Shown in pieces: positions 33,054-44,880 of a DNA stretch of 64,000 bases. The position numbers and the translations under genes were made by a program. Each line of letters starts with the position of its first letter. The stretch's first letter is position 1. The stretch is from Agapanthus africanus (lineage: Eukaryota > Streptophyta > Magnoliopsida > Asparagales > Amaryllidaceae): positions 515,711,772-515,775,771 of the forward strand of contig JASDDO010000001.1 of the NCBI GenBank assembly GCA_030015575.1, written 5' to 3'. The notes below the pieces were generated by a model. That model had not been told where the DNA came from, searched no databases, and saw nothing but the letters and a program-made list of their open reading frames with translations.

Positions 33054-36000
33054 CTAGGTGGATTCCTTGAATAGAGGACCAAGAGTCATCTCTTTATCGG
33101 AGTCGCTCCTGAACGTGAGAACTTGCGATCCCCCAGCATTAACCATGCGACAGTTGCCAGTAGTTCTTCCATGCTCTTCGGTTGTATTTCTTCGCTCCCG
33201 ACGAGTTTTGCGTTTCATCCGCTTAAAATGTTGCCGGTGAGCAACATATGCCTGCCACCATCTTTCAAAAGCGTCGCATTCTTCGGTGGGGTGCGAAATC
33301 TTTCGATGATATGAGCAGTAGCTAGGATGCATCTCTGCTTCACCGACAGTGTTTCCTTCGGAGGGTGGTAGCTTCATTCCTATCGATATGGCTTTAGCAA
33401 ACCATTTCCTTGTCTTGAACTTGTTTTTATTCGCGACGGATGTCCCTTGATTCGGCGGAAGTGTCTTGACTCTTTCGTCCAGTCGCCAATGCTTGGCCTT
33501 TTCAAATATGGCCATCTCATACTCCCGATCGGCTTTACTTTTCAGATGAATTTCACTCAGGAAGGCGTCGATTATTTCGTCTGACGGCCATAGAAGTTCT
33601 GACTCAGGACCTGCCCCCAGTCTCTTGGTGCAAGGAGCCTCTTCATCGTCTACCAATGAGTGAAAGATCACATGACAACTTGCTACGTAATCCTCAGATC
33701 CATCTGACGAGTCTTCTCCATCATCTCCGTCTTCAAGGACGTGGCCGAGGAATTCTTGGAGCGTGATCGGAGTCCGCACCTTCTGGTTGTACTCTTCCAG
33801 CGCGTCGATCTATTTCTGTAGATCCGTGCGCTTGTCACCAGGCTTCACGGGCTTTTTGGATTTCTTCTTCTTTTTCGAAGATTTTGACGGCTGGGTGTGA
33901 GCACTTTGGCTATCACCACCAATCTTTGGAGTTGGGTGCGGCTTCAGCATCCCTTCGATGATCTGGGGTTCCAGCAGATTCTTCCACCTGATTGCCGGGC
34001 ATGTCTGGAGCTCATTCAGCATCCTTTTGGTTTTGGCCGAAAGAGCTATCTCCCATGGAGCTTCCTCAACAAAAGAGCATGTTGCCCCCGGTGTGTCCAT
34101 TTTCTTAGGAGTGTACAGTTGTGGTGGGTTTACTTTCCACTTCTCAGACAGCGCAAACTTACCTTGTAGGTACTGATTCTCGATCCATCCCTTAAAGACG
34201 AAGCAATCTTCGATTGGATGGCTTACCGTTTGGTGGTAAGGGCAATAATTGGGATTATTCACTTCGCCAGGTTGCGATGGTCGCCTTGGATTCGGCAAAT
34301 TGATAAGCCTGTTGTGCATAGCCAGCTCGAATAGTCTCTTCGTTTTGTCCCATGGGAACGAGTAAGGACGCTTCATCTTCTCATTATAATAGCGTCGTAT
34401 CTCTTCCAGTTGATCCGCTAGCTTTGGGGCACTGGGCTGCTGTTGGGTGTTCGCAACGAAGATCGCCTTCCCTTTACCCTTTTCGTTTCGCGGTTCCGGC
34501 TTCGGGGGAGATGGTCATGACCCATCTGGTCCATCTGGGCCAGCTTGTCGATTAAAACCTGGGATGTGGTCGGTTTGAAGAACATCATGAACTATGAAAT
34601 AGTTGCATGAGGGTCTAGGGTGCCCACGAACATGCCCACCGCTGGTGCTTCTTCGATGCGTTGTTCGCATTTCGACCACAGATTCCGCCATCGGATTACG
34701 TACTGAACCCATGTCTCGCCCGGCTTCACCCTGGCATTGATCAATGCCGTTATTGGGGTGCGTTCACTAGCACTTGCGAATCGTTGGGTGAACAACAACT
34801 CCATTTCCGTGAAAGTTTTGACGGAGTCATTTGGGAGTTCGGAGTACCACTCAAATGCCGTCTCCGATAAGCTGCCGACGAATTGGCGGAGCAAGAGCTT
34901 ATCATCGCCACCAGTATTGCCACAAAGGGCCCTGAACTGAGCAACATGTTGATGGGGATTGCTTGTCCCCTTGTACACATGGAATTTCGGATTCGTATAG
35001 CCCGGCGGGTACTTTATCTGATCATACCAGCCTGGATACGGTCGCCCAGTTCTAACAACTTGGCCGGCCGCTTCATTTGCCTGGTGAACTCGTATCTGCT
35101 GAGCGATATAATCATCCAGGGCGGACTTGGAAATAGTTTCCTCCTTGGCTGCTGAAAGAGCCGGCAGAGGTTTCGATGTTTCTCCTCTGTCATCTTCAAT
35201 TATTACTGGAGGATCTTCGGCTGGGGAATCCGGCTGGATCATCATGCCCACCATATCTTGGAACAGAAGGGCCATTCGTTTTATATTGGCTGCTTGTTCC
35301 GCAACCTCCTTGTCCTTCTTTTCGAGCATTCTCCGAAGGAATTCAGCTTCAGTCTCGTGTTCGTGACGTTGTTCCGATGAAGCCTTCGGGCTTTCTTTTG
35401 GCCCGGTAAGTGTGGCCATTGCAGTCAGCATCTCTTGAAGCTTCTGCTGTTGTTGTTCCTGAGCCCGTGTTATTGATCGGGTGAGTGGTCGGTGGCCCGT
35501 CGAAGTGTGGCTTTCCTCTTTTCCGAAAGCCATGTAAACAGTATGTACTACTATGCCCCCAGACTTAGGGCATTTAGGCTCGGTGTTTTTATGGTCTGCC
35601 GCATTTACAGGGGCTTTCTCTGACCTCCTTTTCTTTTGAGTAGTCGACGTGGAGGGGGCCGTTGTAGCAGGCACCCAAGTGGTTGTTGTCTTTTGCGGTT
35701 TACTGGGACGGTTCCCTTCCGGCTGAACCTTCAGCTTCTTCTGTCGGCGGAGGTAGTCTTGATCGATCACTGACTCTCGGACTTGTCGCCAGATTTTGTA
35801 AACTTTAGAAGACAGTCGTTGAGGGGACTGTTCCGGCTTCACTTCCGCGATAGTCTCTACCGGTGGAGGAGATCTTTTCAGTATGGCGGTAGGCGAGTTC
35901 CTACGCACCTTGTTCAGCAGTTCAAAGCTGTTCCCGGTCGGAACAGCAGCATTGACTTCCACCGTTGGAGCTGGTGGAGTTAGCCCAGAAGGGGAGTTGC

Positions 36001-36626
36001 CCCCGGACTTCCTTACTCGGCGCCAGTGGCGACGTCGAGCGTGTCGAGCTGTTGGAGCTGTCGGCGATGGGGATGGCTTTGTCTTGCCCCCTGTCCAGAT
36101 GAGGCGCCGCTGGTGCCAGCCTCTTGAAGACTGACGTCTTTTGAGTAGCGGTATCCAATCTGTCAAAGACAGACCTTCGAGTAGGAACGGGAGCCGGAAT
36201 AGTCAGTCTTGTAAAGACCGACTCTTTGGCAGGAGAAGCCACCTTGATGACTTCAGGAGCAGGGGTGGCTATCTTCTTTGGGATGGCCACTTCAGGTGTC
36301 ATGGGCTTCTTGGCAGGCCCATCGGAGTTCAAGCTCAGTCTGGCGAAGACCGAGGAGTTGGAGCTGGACGACCCGTTGAGAGGGGCCGTAGTGGTAGCAA
36401 GCCGATCGAAGACCGACTTCTTGGGAGCTTCCGGTGATGGCACAGGAGCGGTGAAGCTCGTTGGCGGGAGCATGGTCCCGTAAAACAATCCAGTAGTAGC
36501 CTGGGTGACCTGTTCCACCGGCATCGTGAACAGGGACGCCGCCTGAAGCCCGTAGGCTATGCCTCCGGATGAGGCGGAGCGTACGTTGCAGTTGCAGCCG
36601 AAACATTTTGCACAAGTGAACGCCAT
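33054..36626 (-). pseudogene. E1 gag
   Basis: The start is chosen at the Met of MAFTCAKC (36626), the Met shared with E2 and E3. Order: Cys-rich N-terminus, VFDRL repeats, basic HARRRHWRRVR segment, coiled coil (QQQQKLQEM), gag domain with AFEWYSELPNDSVKTF, two CHHC knuckles (near 34240 and 33300). Broken by a frameshift near 36065, a stop then frame disruption from 34592 to about 34380, a CAG-to-TAG stop at 33808 and a stop at 33054. Confidence 0.88.
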
Positions 36627-36753
36627 TGATCCTTTGCTTTCTGCACCAAGCAAAACGCCAAATCTTAGTACCTCGAACCCAAGGGCAACCATCAGCAAAC
36701 CGCGATTCGTTCGCGATACATGACACAAGAAGTGTGGAGTGGAAAGAGGAAGA

Positions 36754-36772
36754 GGTCCCACCGGGCGTACCA
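36754..36772 (-). other. E1 primer binding site
   Basis: On the minus strand TGGTACGCCCGGTGGGACC lies five bases from the 5' LTR end. It differs by one transition from the form inferred from the three elements. Confidence 0.75.
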
Positions 36773-36777
36773 GAATA

Positions 36778-38249
36778 TGTTCCCCTCCAAAAGACGCGGC
36801 GGAGACGCGATAAACGTCTCGTCTAAAATTCGGGGCAGATGGTAATTGGTGCAATCCGTCCACCTCTCCGAAGATGCCAAGTTGATTTATGGCACCATGT
36901 ATCGATGGTTTAAACGGATGCCACCGATGTAGCAGACTTCGTCAGATTCCCCCTCGTTTGAGGGGTTTTTGATTGTGGGGACGCTCTTCCCTGCAGGCGA
37001 AGCCCCTGCAGTTAATTACGCTACCGCATCGCGGTAACAACTTTCTCCTTCTCCATATGGTCACTTCGTGTCGTGGGTGTTTGTTTTGTGTTTGGTTGCC
37101 CGTGGATTGTATACGGAAAATAAGTTATGTTGTCGCCCGTAAGGCGTGGACTAATCCAAATCCGTATCTTTCTTAGATTTGGGTTTGGGGGGTTTGGGTT
37201 TAAGGATACGTTAGCCTCATTTGAGACTAAGATCAACTTAAACGTTTGTTAAGGATACGTTAGTCTAATTTTGGACTAAGATCAACTTAACGGGATCGTT
37301 TAGATCCAATAAGAGAGCAATTTGACTCTATTGTTTAGTTTAGTGAGATTGCGGTCGATAATTAGTTTAAGGACATTACGGTCCATTGTTAGTTTAAGGA
37401 CATCTCGGTCCATTGTTAGTTTTAAAGCATCACGGTCGAGGTTAAGGACATCATAGTCCATGAGTTTAGGGACCTCACAGTCCGATTTTAGTTTTAAGAC
37501 ATCACGGTCGAGGTTAAGGACATCATAGTCCATGGGTTTAAGGACTCCACAGTCCAATGTTAGTTTAAAGACATCACGGTCGAGGTTAAGGACATCATAG
37601 TCCATGAGTTTAAGGACCCCACAGTCCATTGTTAGTTTTAAGACATCATGGTCGAGATTAAGGACATCATAGTCCATGAGTTTAAGGACCCCACAGTCCA
37701 TTGTTAGTTTTAAGACATCACGGTCGAGGTTAAGGATATCATAGTCCATGAGTTTAAGGACCCCACAGTCCATTGTTGGTTTTAAGACATCACGGTCGAG
37801 ATTAAGGACATCATAGTCCATGAGTTTAAGGACCCTACAGTCCATGAAATGTGTGGTTGTCGGGACCCGTCAGCTCTTTGAAGACATTGAGGAATTACAA
37901 CGACAAATATCAAAGGAGTCAAGAGATATACCCTTGAACCAAGGTGAGTTGGTTGAAAGAACAGATGTGCTCAATTCAAAATAAGTTGAGGACTTATGGC
38001 CAGAATTGGGCTAAGTCCAATTAAAATGTATTAACATTTTATTTTTGTTCTGGCTATTAAGCCTTTATTTGGGCTCAGCCCTTTTAAACAATGCTAGGCA
38101 TTGGGCTCTGACATTTTTGTCTTGTATTGAATGCATAGCATTCATCAGAAACAAAGTTTGTTCTGACAGTGCGCCACGTGGCGTGCCAGACGCGTTGCGC
38201 CAGTCAAAGAGCGTATTGCGCTTCTGTCGGGTAGTGCACACGAAGAGGA
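36778..38249 (-). repeat. E1 5' LTR, part before E2 insertion
   Basis: Starts TGTTCCCC and follows the 3' LTR (2052-~3524), including the minisatellite at 37360-37850. It stops at CACACGAAGAGGA, where E2 begins. The missing part should be the equivalent of about 3525-4918. Confidence 0.92.
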
Positions 38250-38994
38250 TGTTCCCCTCCGAAAGGCGGGCGACGACGCGGGGACGTGTTGCCTGAGATT
38301 CGAGGCAGATGCTATATGGTTTTATCCGTCCACCTCTCCGAAGATGCCAAGTTGATTTATGGCACCGTGTATCGGAGGTTTAGACGTATGCGGCCGATGT
38401 AGCAGACTTCGTCAGATCCCCCCTCGCTTGAGGGGTTTTTGATTGTGGGGACGCTTTTCCCTGCAGGCACAAGCCCCTGCAGTTAATTACGCTACCGCAT
38501 CGCGGTAACAACTTTCTCCTTCTCCAGAATTTCACTTCGTGTCGTGTGTGTTTGTTTTGTCTGTGGTTGCCCGTGGATTGTATACGGAGACTGAGTAATG
38601 CCGTCGCCCGTAGGACGTGGATTAGTCCAAATCCGTATTTACTTAGATTTGGGTTTGGTGTTTTTAGTTTAAGGATACGTTAGCCGTATTGCGGCTAAGA
38701 TCAACTTAAACGTTCGTTAAGGATACGTTAGTCCTGTTAGAGACTAAGATCAACTTAACGTGGTGATCCCTTTATTATATGGCCGTCAGGACTCGTCACC
38801 TCTCTAACGTCGTTGAAGAATTACAACGATAGGTGTCAGAGGAGTTCAGAGATGTACCCTTGAACCAAAATTGATTTGGAGTCTTATAGTCCATTTGAAT
38901 GTTTAAGGATACGTTAGCCGTATTTAGGGCTAAAATCAACTTAAACGGGACCGCTTAGGTCCGGCAAAAGAGCGTTTGGAGGCTCTATTGTTCC

Positions 38995-39230
38995 AGTTTA
39001 GGGACGTAGTGGTCCGTGTTCCAGTTTAGGGACGTGGTGGTCCATATTCCAGTTTAGAGACATAGTGATCCGTCGCCAGTTTAAGGACGTGGTGGTCTTT
39101 TAGTTTAAGGACATCTCGGTCCGATATTAGTTTAAGGACGTCTCGGTCCGATATTAGTTTAAGGACGTCTCGGTCCGATATTAGTTTAAGGACGTTTCGG
39201 TCCACGAGTTTAAGGACCCCGCAGTACATA
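38995..39230. repeat. 24-bp minisatellite, E2 3' LTR
   Basis: About nine units of GTTTAAGGACGTCTCGGTCC type, less ordered than in E1. The 5' LTR copy (55150-55356) is cut by E4. Confidence 0.8.
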
Positions 39231-40131
39231 TTCATGTGTGGTCGTTGGGACCCGTCACCTCTCTGACGTCGTTGAAGGATTACAACGAGAACTGTCAGAG
39301 GAGTTTGGAGATGTACCCTCGAACCGGATGTAAATTGATTTAGGGAGCAGCCATGCTCAGTCAATTTAATTTGAGGACTTATGGCCACGACTGGGCTAAG
39401 TCCAGTTTCAATATTCTTTTGTCTTTGGCCTATTGGACCTGTGCTAGGGCCTTGCCCCTTCACTGCATTATTTTTCTTTGTTTTGGTTGGGCTCTGCCCT
39501 TTTATAAATGATGCAGAGCATCTATTTTGTTTGGGCTCTACCCTTTTTAAAATGCATAGCATTTTTGATTAGGCCTGTTAGGCCTTTTAATTGGGCTCTG
39601 CCCCTTTTCTTAATAATACAGAGCATTAAATACTCTGACAGTGCCCCCACATGGCTTGTCAGGCGCTTTGCGCAAATTAAAGAGCGCAAGCGCATGTGGA
39701 AGTGACACGTGTCATGCTCTGATGAGCGCAAGCGCAACAGCGCAGTGCACTGTGTCGGTGCGCTGCGCTGCTACGCTACTGACACGTTGCGCTTCCTGGT
39801 GGCTTGCGCCAACACAGGAGCGCAACAGCGCAGTTCTTGCAAGTGCAGAGCACTGTTTTATCTTTTGATCGATTTTAAATCAAAGAAAACAAGTTTTTCT
39901 TGTTTTTAAGGAACCAATGGTTTATAAGCAAGTGCAAAGCACTATTATTAGTTAGTTTTCTTTCTTATTGAAGATCATTGATCTTGTTCTTAGATCAATG
40001 ATCTGTTTTTAAGAAAATTTTCTCTTTTTCTGAAGGTTTTTACCTTTTTTGTTCTTGAGGAATTCTTCAGAGTTCTCTCTTTTTTTTCTCTCAGAAAATG
40101 TTGATGCCTTTGAATTGAGGCCTAGGGTCCT

Positions 40132-40141
40132 TTTTATAGTG
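40132..40141 (-). promoter_or_regulatory. TATA box of E2 LTR
   Basis: On the minus strand CACTATAAAAAGGACCC, the E2 variant of the E1/E3 TATATAAAGGACC box. Confidence 0.5.
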
Positions 40142-40795
40142 CCCATAAATTAGTTAAATTTGTTAAAAAGATCTTTCTCTGAGTGATTTGGGGAATTTTC
40201 CCCACCATTGGATCTTTGATCCAAGTGCTTCTGTTTTACAGAAGAAAATCTTCTTGTTTTAACAAGAACAGAAAAGATTTCTTTAGAATTTTAATTCTGT
40301 TTTGCGCAAACGCCTCAGCGTGTGACACGTTTCGCGCAGCGCAGCGCTTGCGCAGCTGTACTTGCGCAGCTGCGCAAACACGCGCCGCGCAGCTCAGCGC
40401 TTGTGCAGCTGTGCTTGCGCAGCTGCGCAGACACGCGCCGCGCAGCGCAGCGCTTGTGCAGCTGTGCTTGTGCAACTGCGCAGACACGTGCTGCGCAGTA
40501 TTGCGCAGACAAGTGCCGCGCAGCGCAGCGCTTGCGCAACTGAAGCGTTGCTTTCTTTACTTTTATTTTTAAAGAGCCTTGCTCTGATTGGGTGTGCTGT
40601 TTTGGGCGCTGCGCTGATGTGTCTGCGCTTGACACGCAGCGCGTTGCACGCAGCGCAAAGAATTTGAAGCGTTGCTTCATTTATTAAAGTTTATATTTTC
40701 AAAGCAGAGCTTTGCTCTGATTGGGGGAAGATGAAGCGTTGCTTCATCTCCCGTCTCGGAATTTGAACAGAGCTTTGCTCTGATTGGGGTAAACA

Positions 40796-40808
40796 AATGC
40801 CCCCCCCC
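40796..40808 (-). other. E2 polypurine tract
   Basis: On the minus strand GGGGGGGGGCATT immediately before the LTR start TGTTTACCCC. Confidence 0.82.
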
Positions 40809-40850
40809 ACCGTTGCGCTTACGTGGCCCCAAACGTGAGCGCAACGGTGG
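40807..40850. repeat. PPT-adjacent hairpin, E2
   Basis: Arms CCACCGTTGCGCTTACGT (40807-40824) and ACGTGAGCGCAACGGTGG (40833-40850) pair over 18 bp with one mismatch that can form a wobble pair in one RNA strand. Confidence 0.85.
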
Positions 40851-40901
40851 CGGAATTCCAACCGCCGTGGCAACTTTTGGAAGTTGAAGAGGCACTTGAT
40901 G

Positions 40902-40912
40902 CCTATAAATAG
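40902..40912 (+). promoter_or_regulatory. TATA box of the E2 antisense gene
   Basis: GCCTATAAATAGGACCTTTG, as at 5021 in E1. The leader to 41445 holds repeated CAGAGCTTTGCTCT and AGATCT..GATCT palindromes and ends with a possible splice acceptor (TTTCCTCCAG, 41431-41440). Confidence 0.65.
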
Positions 40913-41445
40913 GACCTTTGGTCCCCCACAGATGCCTATCATCTTTCAGATTTTTATTTTCAAAAAAAAACTTTAGAGCTTTGCTCTTGCCTTCAAGAAC
41001 TCCAGAGCCTTGCTCTCCTTTCCAAAGCTTTTAGAAAAATTTTAGGTAAAATTGATTCTTAGATTAAATTAATTTTAATTAATCTTAACCAACAGAGCTT
41101 TGCTCTCATAGATCTTCTGATCTAAAGAAAATCCCTTTGGAGGTTCACCAGCAGAGCTTTGCTCATTTTCAAAGTTAGAAACTTTAGGTAAAATTAATGT
41201 AAATCAAATTAATTCAAATTAATCTCAACCAAAGAGTTTTGCTCTCACAGATCTTTTGATCTAAAGAGATCCCCATTGGGGTTTCATAAACAGAGCTTCA
41301 CTCTCAAAAAACTTATAGATCTGCAGAGCTTTTGTTCATGGGTTCTAATCCCTGAACAGAGCTTTGCTCTCAAGGAATTTAGCACTCTGTGTATATTATT
41401 TTTTCTTCTATTGCTAATCTTCCTTTGGTATTTCCTCCAGGCATA

Positions 41446-41952
41446 ATGGCGGTGCGTCTATACAGTTTGCACGAGTTCATCACCTATGATGATATCCGCG
41501 CACAGGGTCGTCAACAAAACCAGGAGTTTACAGACGCTCAATGTGTAGAGGTCATGGGTCGTCTGAACGCAAGCGGTGGTTGGCTGCTTCCTCGTCGTTC
41601 GGCTCTCTTGAAAGTCGTGCTGGGAGCAATATGGAGAGCACTTCCGGGTCTTCACGAGGCCCTACCGCTCAATGCGCTGGATGATGCCGAAGACAAGGTG
41701 CATTCAGTGTACCTGACGGGGCTAATCTAGAAGAAACGGCGGGACGGCCTCATTGACATCCTACATCAAATCTTCCAGCAGACAATGATAGTTGCTGCTT
41801 ATCGAAGGCCGGGAGGGCTTGCCGAGGATCTTGACACACAGGAGTGCGAGAGGCTGCGCATAAGAATAATTAGAAAGGCCAGAAGAACTCTGGATGGCCT
41901 TACTTTTGAATTCCTCAATCCGTGCCCCGGATCTGAGGTTATACCGTTGTAA
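41446..41952 (+). pseudogene. E2 antisense ORF, unknown 168-residue protein
   Basis: The ATG at 41446 follows a likely splice acceptor. The frame (MAVRLYSLHEFITYDDIRA...) runs to a TAG at 41728 and then, without a frame change, on to TAA at 41950. One nonsense change therefore separates a 94-residue ORF from a 168-residue one. The C-terminal half is rich in Arg/Lys and Leu and looks helical. I do not recognise a domain, and it shows no likeness to the PMD protein of E1. It occupies the same place and has the same promoter as the E1 antisense gene. Another reading is a protein truncated at 41727. Confidence 0.6.
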
Positions 41953-42194
41953 TAATTTGAATAATGTTTCTTATTCATTGTTTTTATGATTGTAAGAATT
42001 TTAGCAATATGAATGGAAACCCCCTTTTTTTATTTCAGCTTGTCTTATTTCTCGTCCTGAGTCTTCTGCCCATGTATAAATGAGTGCGTCTCGAACGCTT
42101 GGTCAAATGTAAATCGGATGTTCTTTCTGTCATTTTCTTCTTTCTTTTATTGTTAGCAGGCTGTCTTAATAACCATGGTTGATGGATGATTAGA

Positions 42195-42560
42195 GCGAGT
42201 ATCCCGACCCTCTCAAGAAACAGCGATGGCTTAGGCCGCAGGTTCAGATCTGCTGCCTAAGATTTTTCAACTCTATGAGCCGTGAGGGTCTCATAGAGAC
42301 TTTTCTCCCTACGGATCAAGAGGATCTCGTAGGTGGGTTTTTCTCCTTAGGAATCATGAGGACTCCTAAGTGTGGTTTTCTCTTATAAGTCGTAAGGATC
42401 CTATAAGAGAATTTTTCCCTCTTACGAGTCGAGAGGGCCCGTAAGCGGTTGTTTCCCTCCTTGTCGAGATTCGACTCTGGAGAGTGAGACCCGTGAATAG
42501 TATGCAAGAGGCCTTTTTGGATCGACTTGCAGGGTCCCATTGTTCAGGAAGCAAGTTTTT
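42195..42560. repeat. E2 module 1: stem, hairpin cassette, variant box
   Basis: GGCTTAGGC pairs with GCCTAAG, then five hairpins (42268-42445), then GTGAATAGTATGCAAGAGG (42494-42512), a degenerate form of the GATTGTATAC box. Bases 41953-42194 contain only the presumed 3' end of the antisense transcript. Confidence 0.7.
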
Positions 42561-42594
42561 TAGTCCTTGCTATCTGAGGCTTCATCTTGCAAGT

Positions 42595-43335
42595 TGAGAC
42601 GAATCGGGAATTTTCCCGCGGAGACACTGGTTTCTCTGCGAGCCGGCACGAATCAGGAGGCTCTCATCAAGGAGTGTTTGTATCCGTGAGTCGAGGAATT
42701 TGCTAGGGATTATTTATTTCCCTAGCACCAAGGATTATTTGTTTCCTTAGGGTTTGAAACGAGTCGACAATTTCCCACGGAGGCACTGGTTGCTCTGCGA
42801 GTCGACGCGGATCAGGAGGCTCTTGTCAAGGAGTGTTTGTATCCGTAAGTCGAGGAATTTGCGAGTCGAGAATTTCCCACGGAGGCACTGGTTGCTCTGC
42901 GAGTCGACGCGGATCAGGAGGCTCTCGTCAAGGAGTGTTTGTATCCGTGAGTCGAGGAATTTGCTAAGGATTATTTGTTTCCCTAGCGTCAAGAATTATT
43001 TGTTTCCTTAGGGTTTGAAACGAGTCGAGAATTTCCCACGGAGGCACTGGTTGCTCTGCGAGTCGACGCGGATCAGGAGGCTCTTGTCAAGGAGTGTTTG
43101 TATCCGTGAGTCGAGGAATTTGCTAAGGATTATTTGTTTCCCTAGCGCCAAGGATTATTTGTTTCCGTGGGGTTTGAAACGAGTCGAGAATTTCCCACGA
43201 AGGCACTGGATGCTCTGCGAGTCGACGCGGATCAGAAGGCTCTCGTCAAGGAGTGTTTGTATCCGTGAGTCGAGGAATTTGCTAAGGATTATTTGTTTCC
43301 CTAGCGCCAAGGATTATTTGTTTCCTTGAGTTGAG
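42595..43335. repeat. E2 private ~160-bp tandem array
   Basis: About five units contain GAGTCGACGCGGATCAGGAG (starts near 42800, 42901, 43060 and 43219) and GATTATTTGTTTCC twice. The spacing is 101, 159 and 160 bp, so one unit is shortened. I find no copy in E1 or E3. The open frames here follow the repeat. Confidence 0.85.
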
Positions 43336-43440
43336 GTATCTGCTGAAGACACTGGTTTCTTCGGAGTTGGACTAAACCGTCGAGATTTGGCTTCGTCTTC
43401 TGGCGGATCCTGTTGGGAAAGTATGGTTCCCTCTTTGTTT

Positions 43441-44085
43441 ACGCCCTTGGATTGTATACAGGGATCGATGTGATCTTAACTGTAGGGCCAAAGTTTTGTC
43501 ATCATTTTTTTGTTTTATTTCCGCGATGCTCTATCATTTCAGCTTTTATATCGCGAAGGTCGCGATTGCCTAATCATTTCGGCTATTTTTCACGGTGCCC
43601 AATCATTTCGGCTATTTATTTTATTTTTACTCGCTGCTTTTTATTGCGAGTTGCCCAATCATTTCGGCTATTTTGCATGCACACATTTTTACTTGCTGCT
43701 TTTTATTGCAAGTTGCCCTATCATTTCGGCTATTTTGTATGCATGTGCGGCCTATTGGCTTTTCGCCGGAAACCTGAAGTTAGACACCGATTTCGGCATC
43801 GACACCGCTACAACCGGGATATTGCCAGGAGCGAATCATCATTTGCCTCCGTCGGCGTCGAACAAGGGTGGCTTAGCGAACAGGGTTAAGGTCCTGTCGA
43901 CTAAGGCTTTTGACTTTATGAGCCGTAAGGGTCTCACAAAGGTATTTCTCCCTACAAATCGTGAAATCTTGTAGGTGTATTTTCTCCTTAGGAATCGTGA
44001 GGATTCCTAAGTGTTTGTTCCTCTGTAAGTCGTAAGGATCCTACAGGAGGATTTTCTCCTTGTAAGTCGAGAGGACTTATAAGGG
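43441..44085. repeat. E2 module 2: two-box motif, AATCATTTCGG repeats, hairpins
   Basis: GGATTGTATACAGGG (43449) with GTAGGGC at 43482, four CAATCATTTCGGCTATT-type repeats (43570-43735), the ATATTGCCAGGAGCGAATCA spacer, then hairpins 43915-44085. Confidence 0.8.
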
Positions 44086-44440
44086 TTGTTCGTCATGCGA
44101 ACATATCCCCAGTCTCGGATGGGACTTGATTAGGGAAATGTTTATTCGCGCCCGTGGATTGTATACAAGGGTCAGTATTGAACCACTTGTAGGGCAATAT
44201 CGGAAGTTGTGGGGATTGCTTAAGCACAGGTTTAGGTCTCTGTAACTTAAGACATTCAAATCTTATGAGCCGTGAGGGTCTCATAAGAGAGTTCTCCTTG
44301 CGAGTCGTGAGGATCCCACAAGTGTATTTTCTCCTTAGGAATCGTGGGGATCCTTAAGTGTGTTGCTCCCTTGTGAGTCGCAAGGATCTCACGCGGGTGG
44401 TTTCTCCTTACAAGGTCGAGAGGACCCTATAAGTGTCCTT
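44086..44440. repeat. E2 module 3: two-box motif and hairpin cassette
   Basis: CCCGTGGATTGTATACAAGG (44151-44170), GTAGGGC about 25 bp on, and five hairpins 44262-44440, including TTATGAGCC/GGTCTCATAA and TTAGGAATC/GATCCTTAA. Confidence 0.8.
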
Positions 44441-44880
44441 TAACGAGGTTGCGCCCTTTCAGGTTTTCACAAACACTCGCCGGTAGCCCTGCTGTTTTTA
44501 CTCACGGAGCCCTTTCGGGTTTTCATCCGTGCCCATTTTGCTTATGGACGTACCGCTTTTTTTTATTCTTTTTATTTTTATATATTTTTTACGAGGTCGC
44601 GCCCTTTCGGGTTTTCACTAACACTCGCCGGTAGCCCTGCTGTTTTTACTCACGGAGCCCTTGCGGGTTTTCATCCGTGCCCTTTTTGCTTATGGACATA
44701 CCGTTTTTTATTTTATTTTATTTTTATATGTTTTTTACGAGGTCGCGCCCTTTCGGGTTTTCACGAACACTCGCCGGGAGCCCTGCTTTTTTTTACTCAC
44801 GGAGCCCTCTCGGGTTTTCATCCATGCCCTTTTTGCTTATGGACATACTATTTTTAATTTTATTTTATTTTTATATATTT
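44441..44880. repeat. CCCTTTCGGGTTTTCA tandem units, E2
   Basis: Three units of about 145 bp begin near 44444, 44589 and 44737, separated by T-rich spacers. E1 has two units and E3 one. A short minisatellite follows (44918-44970). Confidence 0.82.

Larger units (their letters stand above)
2052..38249 (-). mobile_element. E1: Tat-type Ty3/gypsy retrotransposon, host of E3 and E2
   Basis: The 3' LTR is at 2052-4918 and the start of the 5' LTR at 36778-38249; the 5' LTR is broken by E2, and its missing ~1.4 kb should lie beyond the window. Between them, read on the minus strand, are PBS, gag, protease, RT, RNase H, a second RNase H, integrase, a long repeat-rich 3' zone, an antisense gene and the PPT. 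E3 (13348-26410) is inserted in the 3' zone. Dual RNase H, an antisense ORF and 3' tandem repeats are known traits of the Tat lineage. The coding part is non-functional, with many stops and frameshifts. Confidence 0.9.
38250..40795 (-). repeat. E2 3' LTR
   Basis: 2546 bp, TGTTCCCCTCC to GGGTAAACA. It contains three paired-stem motifs (near 38675, 38725 and 38915), two CCTCTCTGAC-type hairpins (38805-38855 and 39260-39305), a short minisatellite (39000-39230), GCGC-rich tracts (39640-39850 and 40310-40640) and a micro-palindrome stretch between them. Confidence 0.92.

Noticed and set aside
36945-36985. CCCCTCGTTTGAGGGGTTTTT-like sequence near the PBS end of the LTRs, which looks like a bacterial intrinsic terminator.
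   Set aside because: The context is a plant retroelement; this is a leader hairpin on transcripts of the opposite strand and not a rho-independent terminator. The neighbouring CTGCAGG/CCTGCAG and GTTACCGC/GCGGTAGC palindromes belong to the same structured leader.
42754-43329. Frames of 85-104 codons repeating RVENFPRRHW.LCESTRIRR.
   Set aside because: They follow the ~160-bp tandem array, with no conserved start or homologue.
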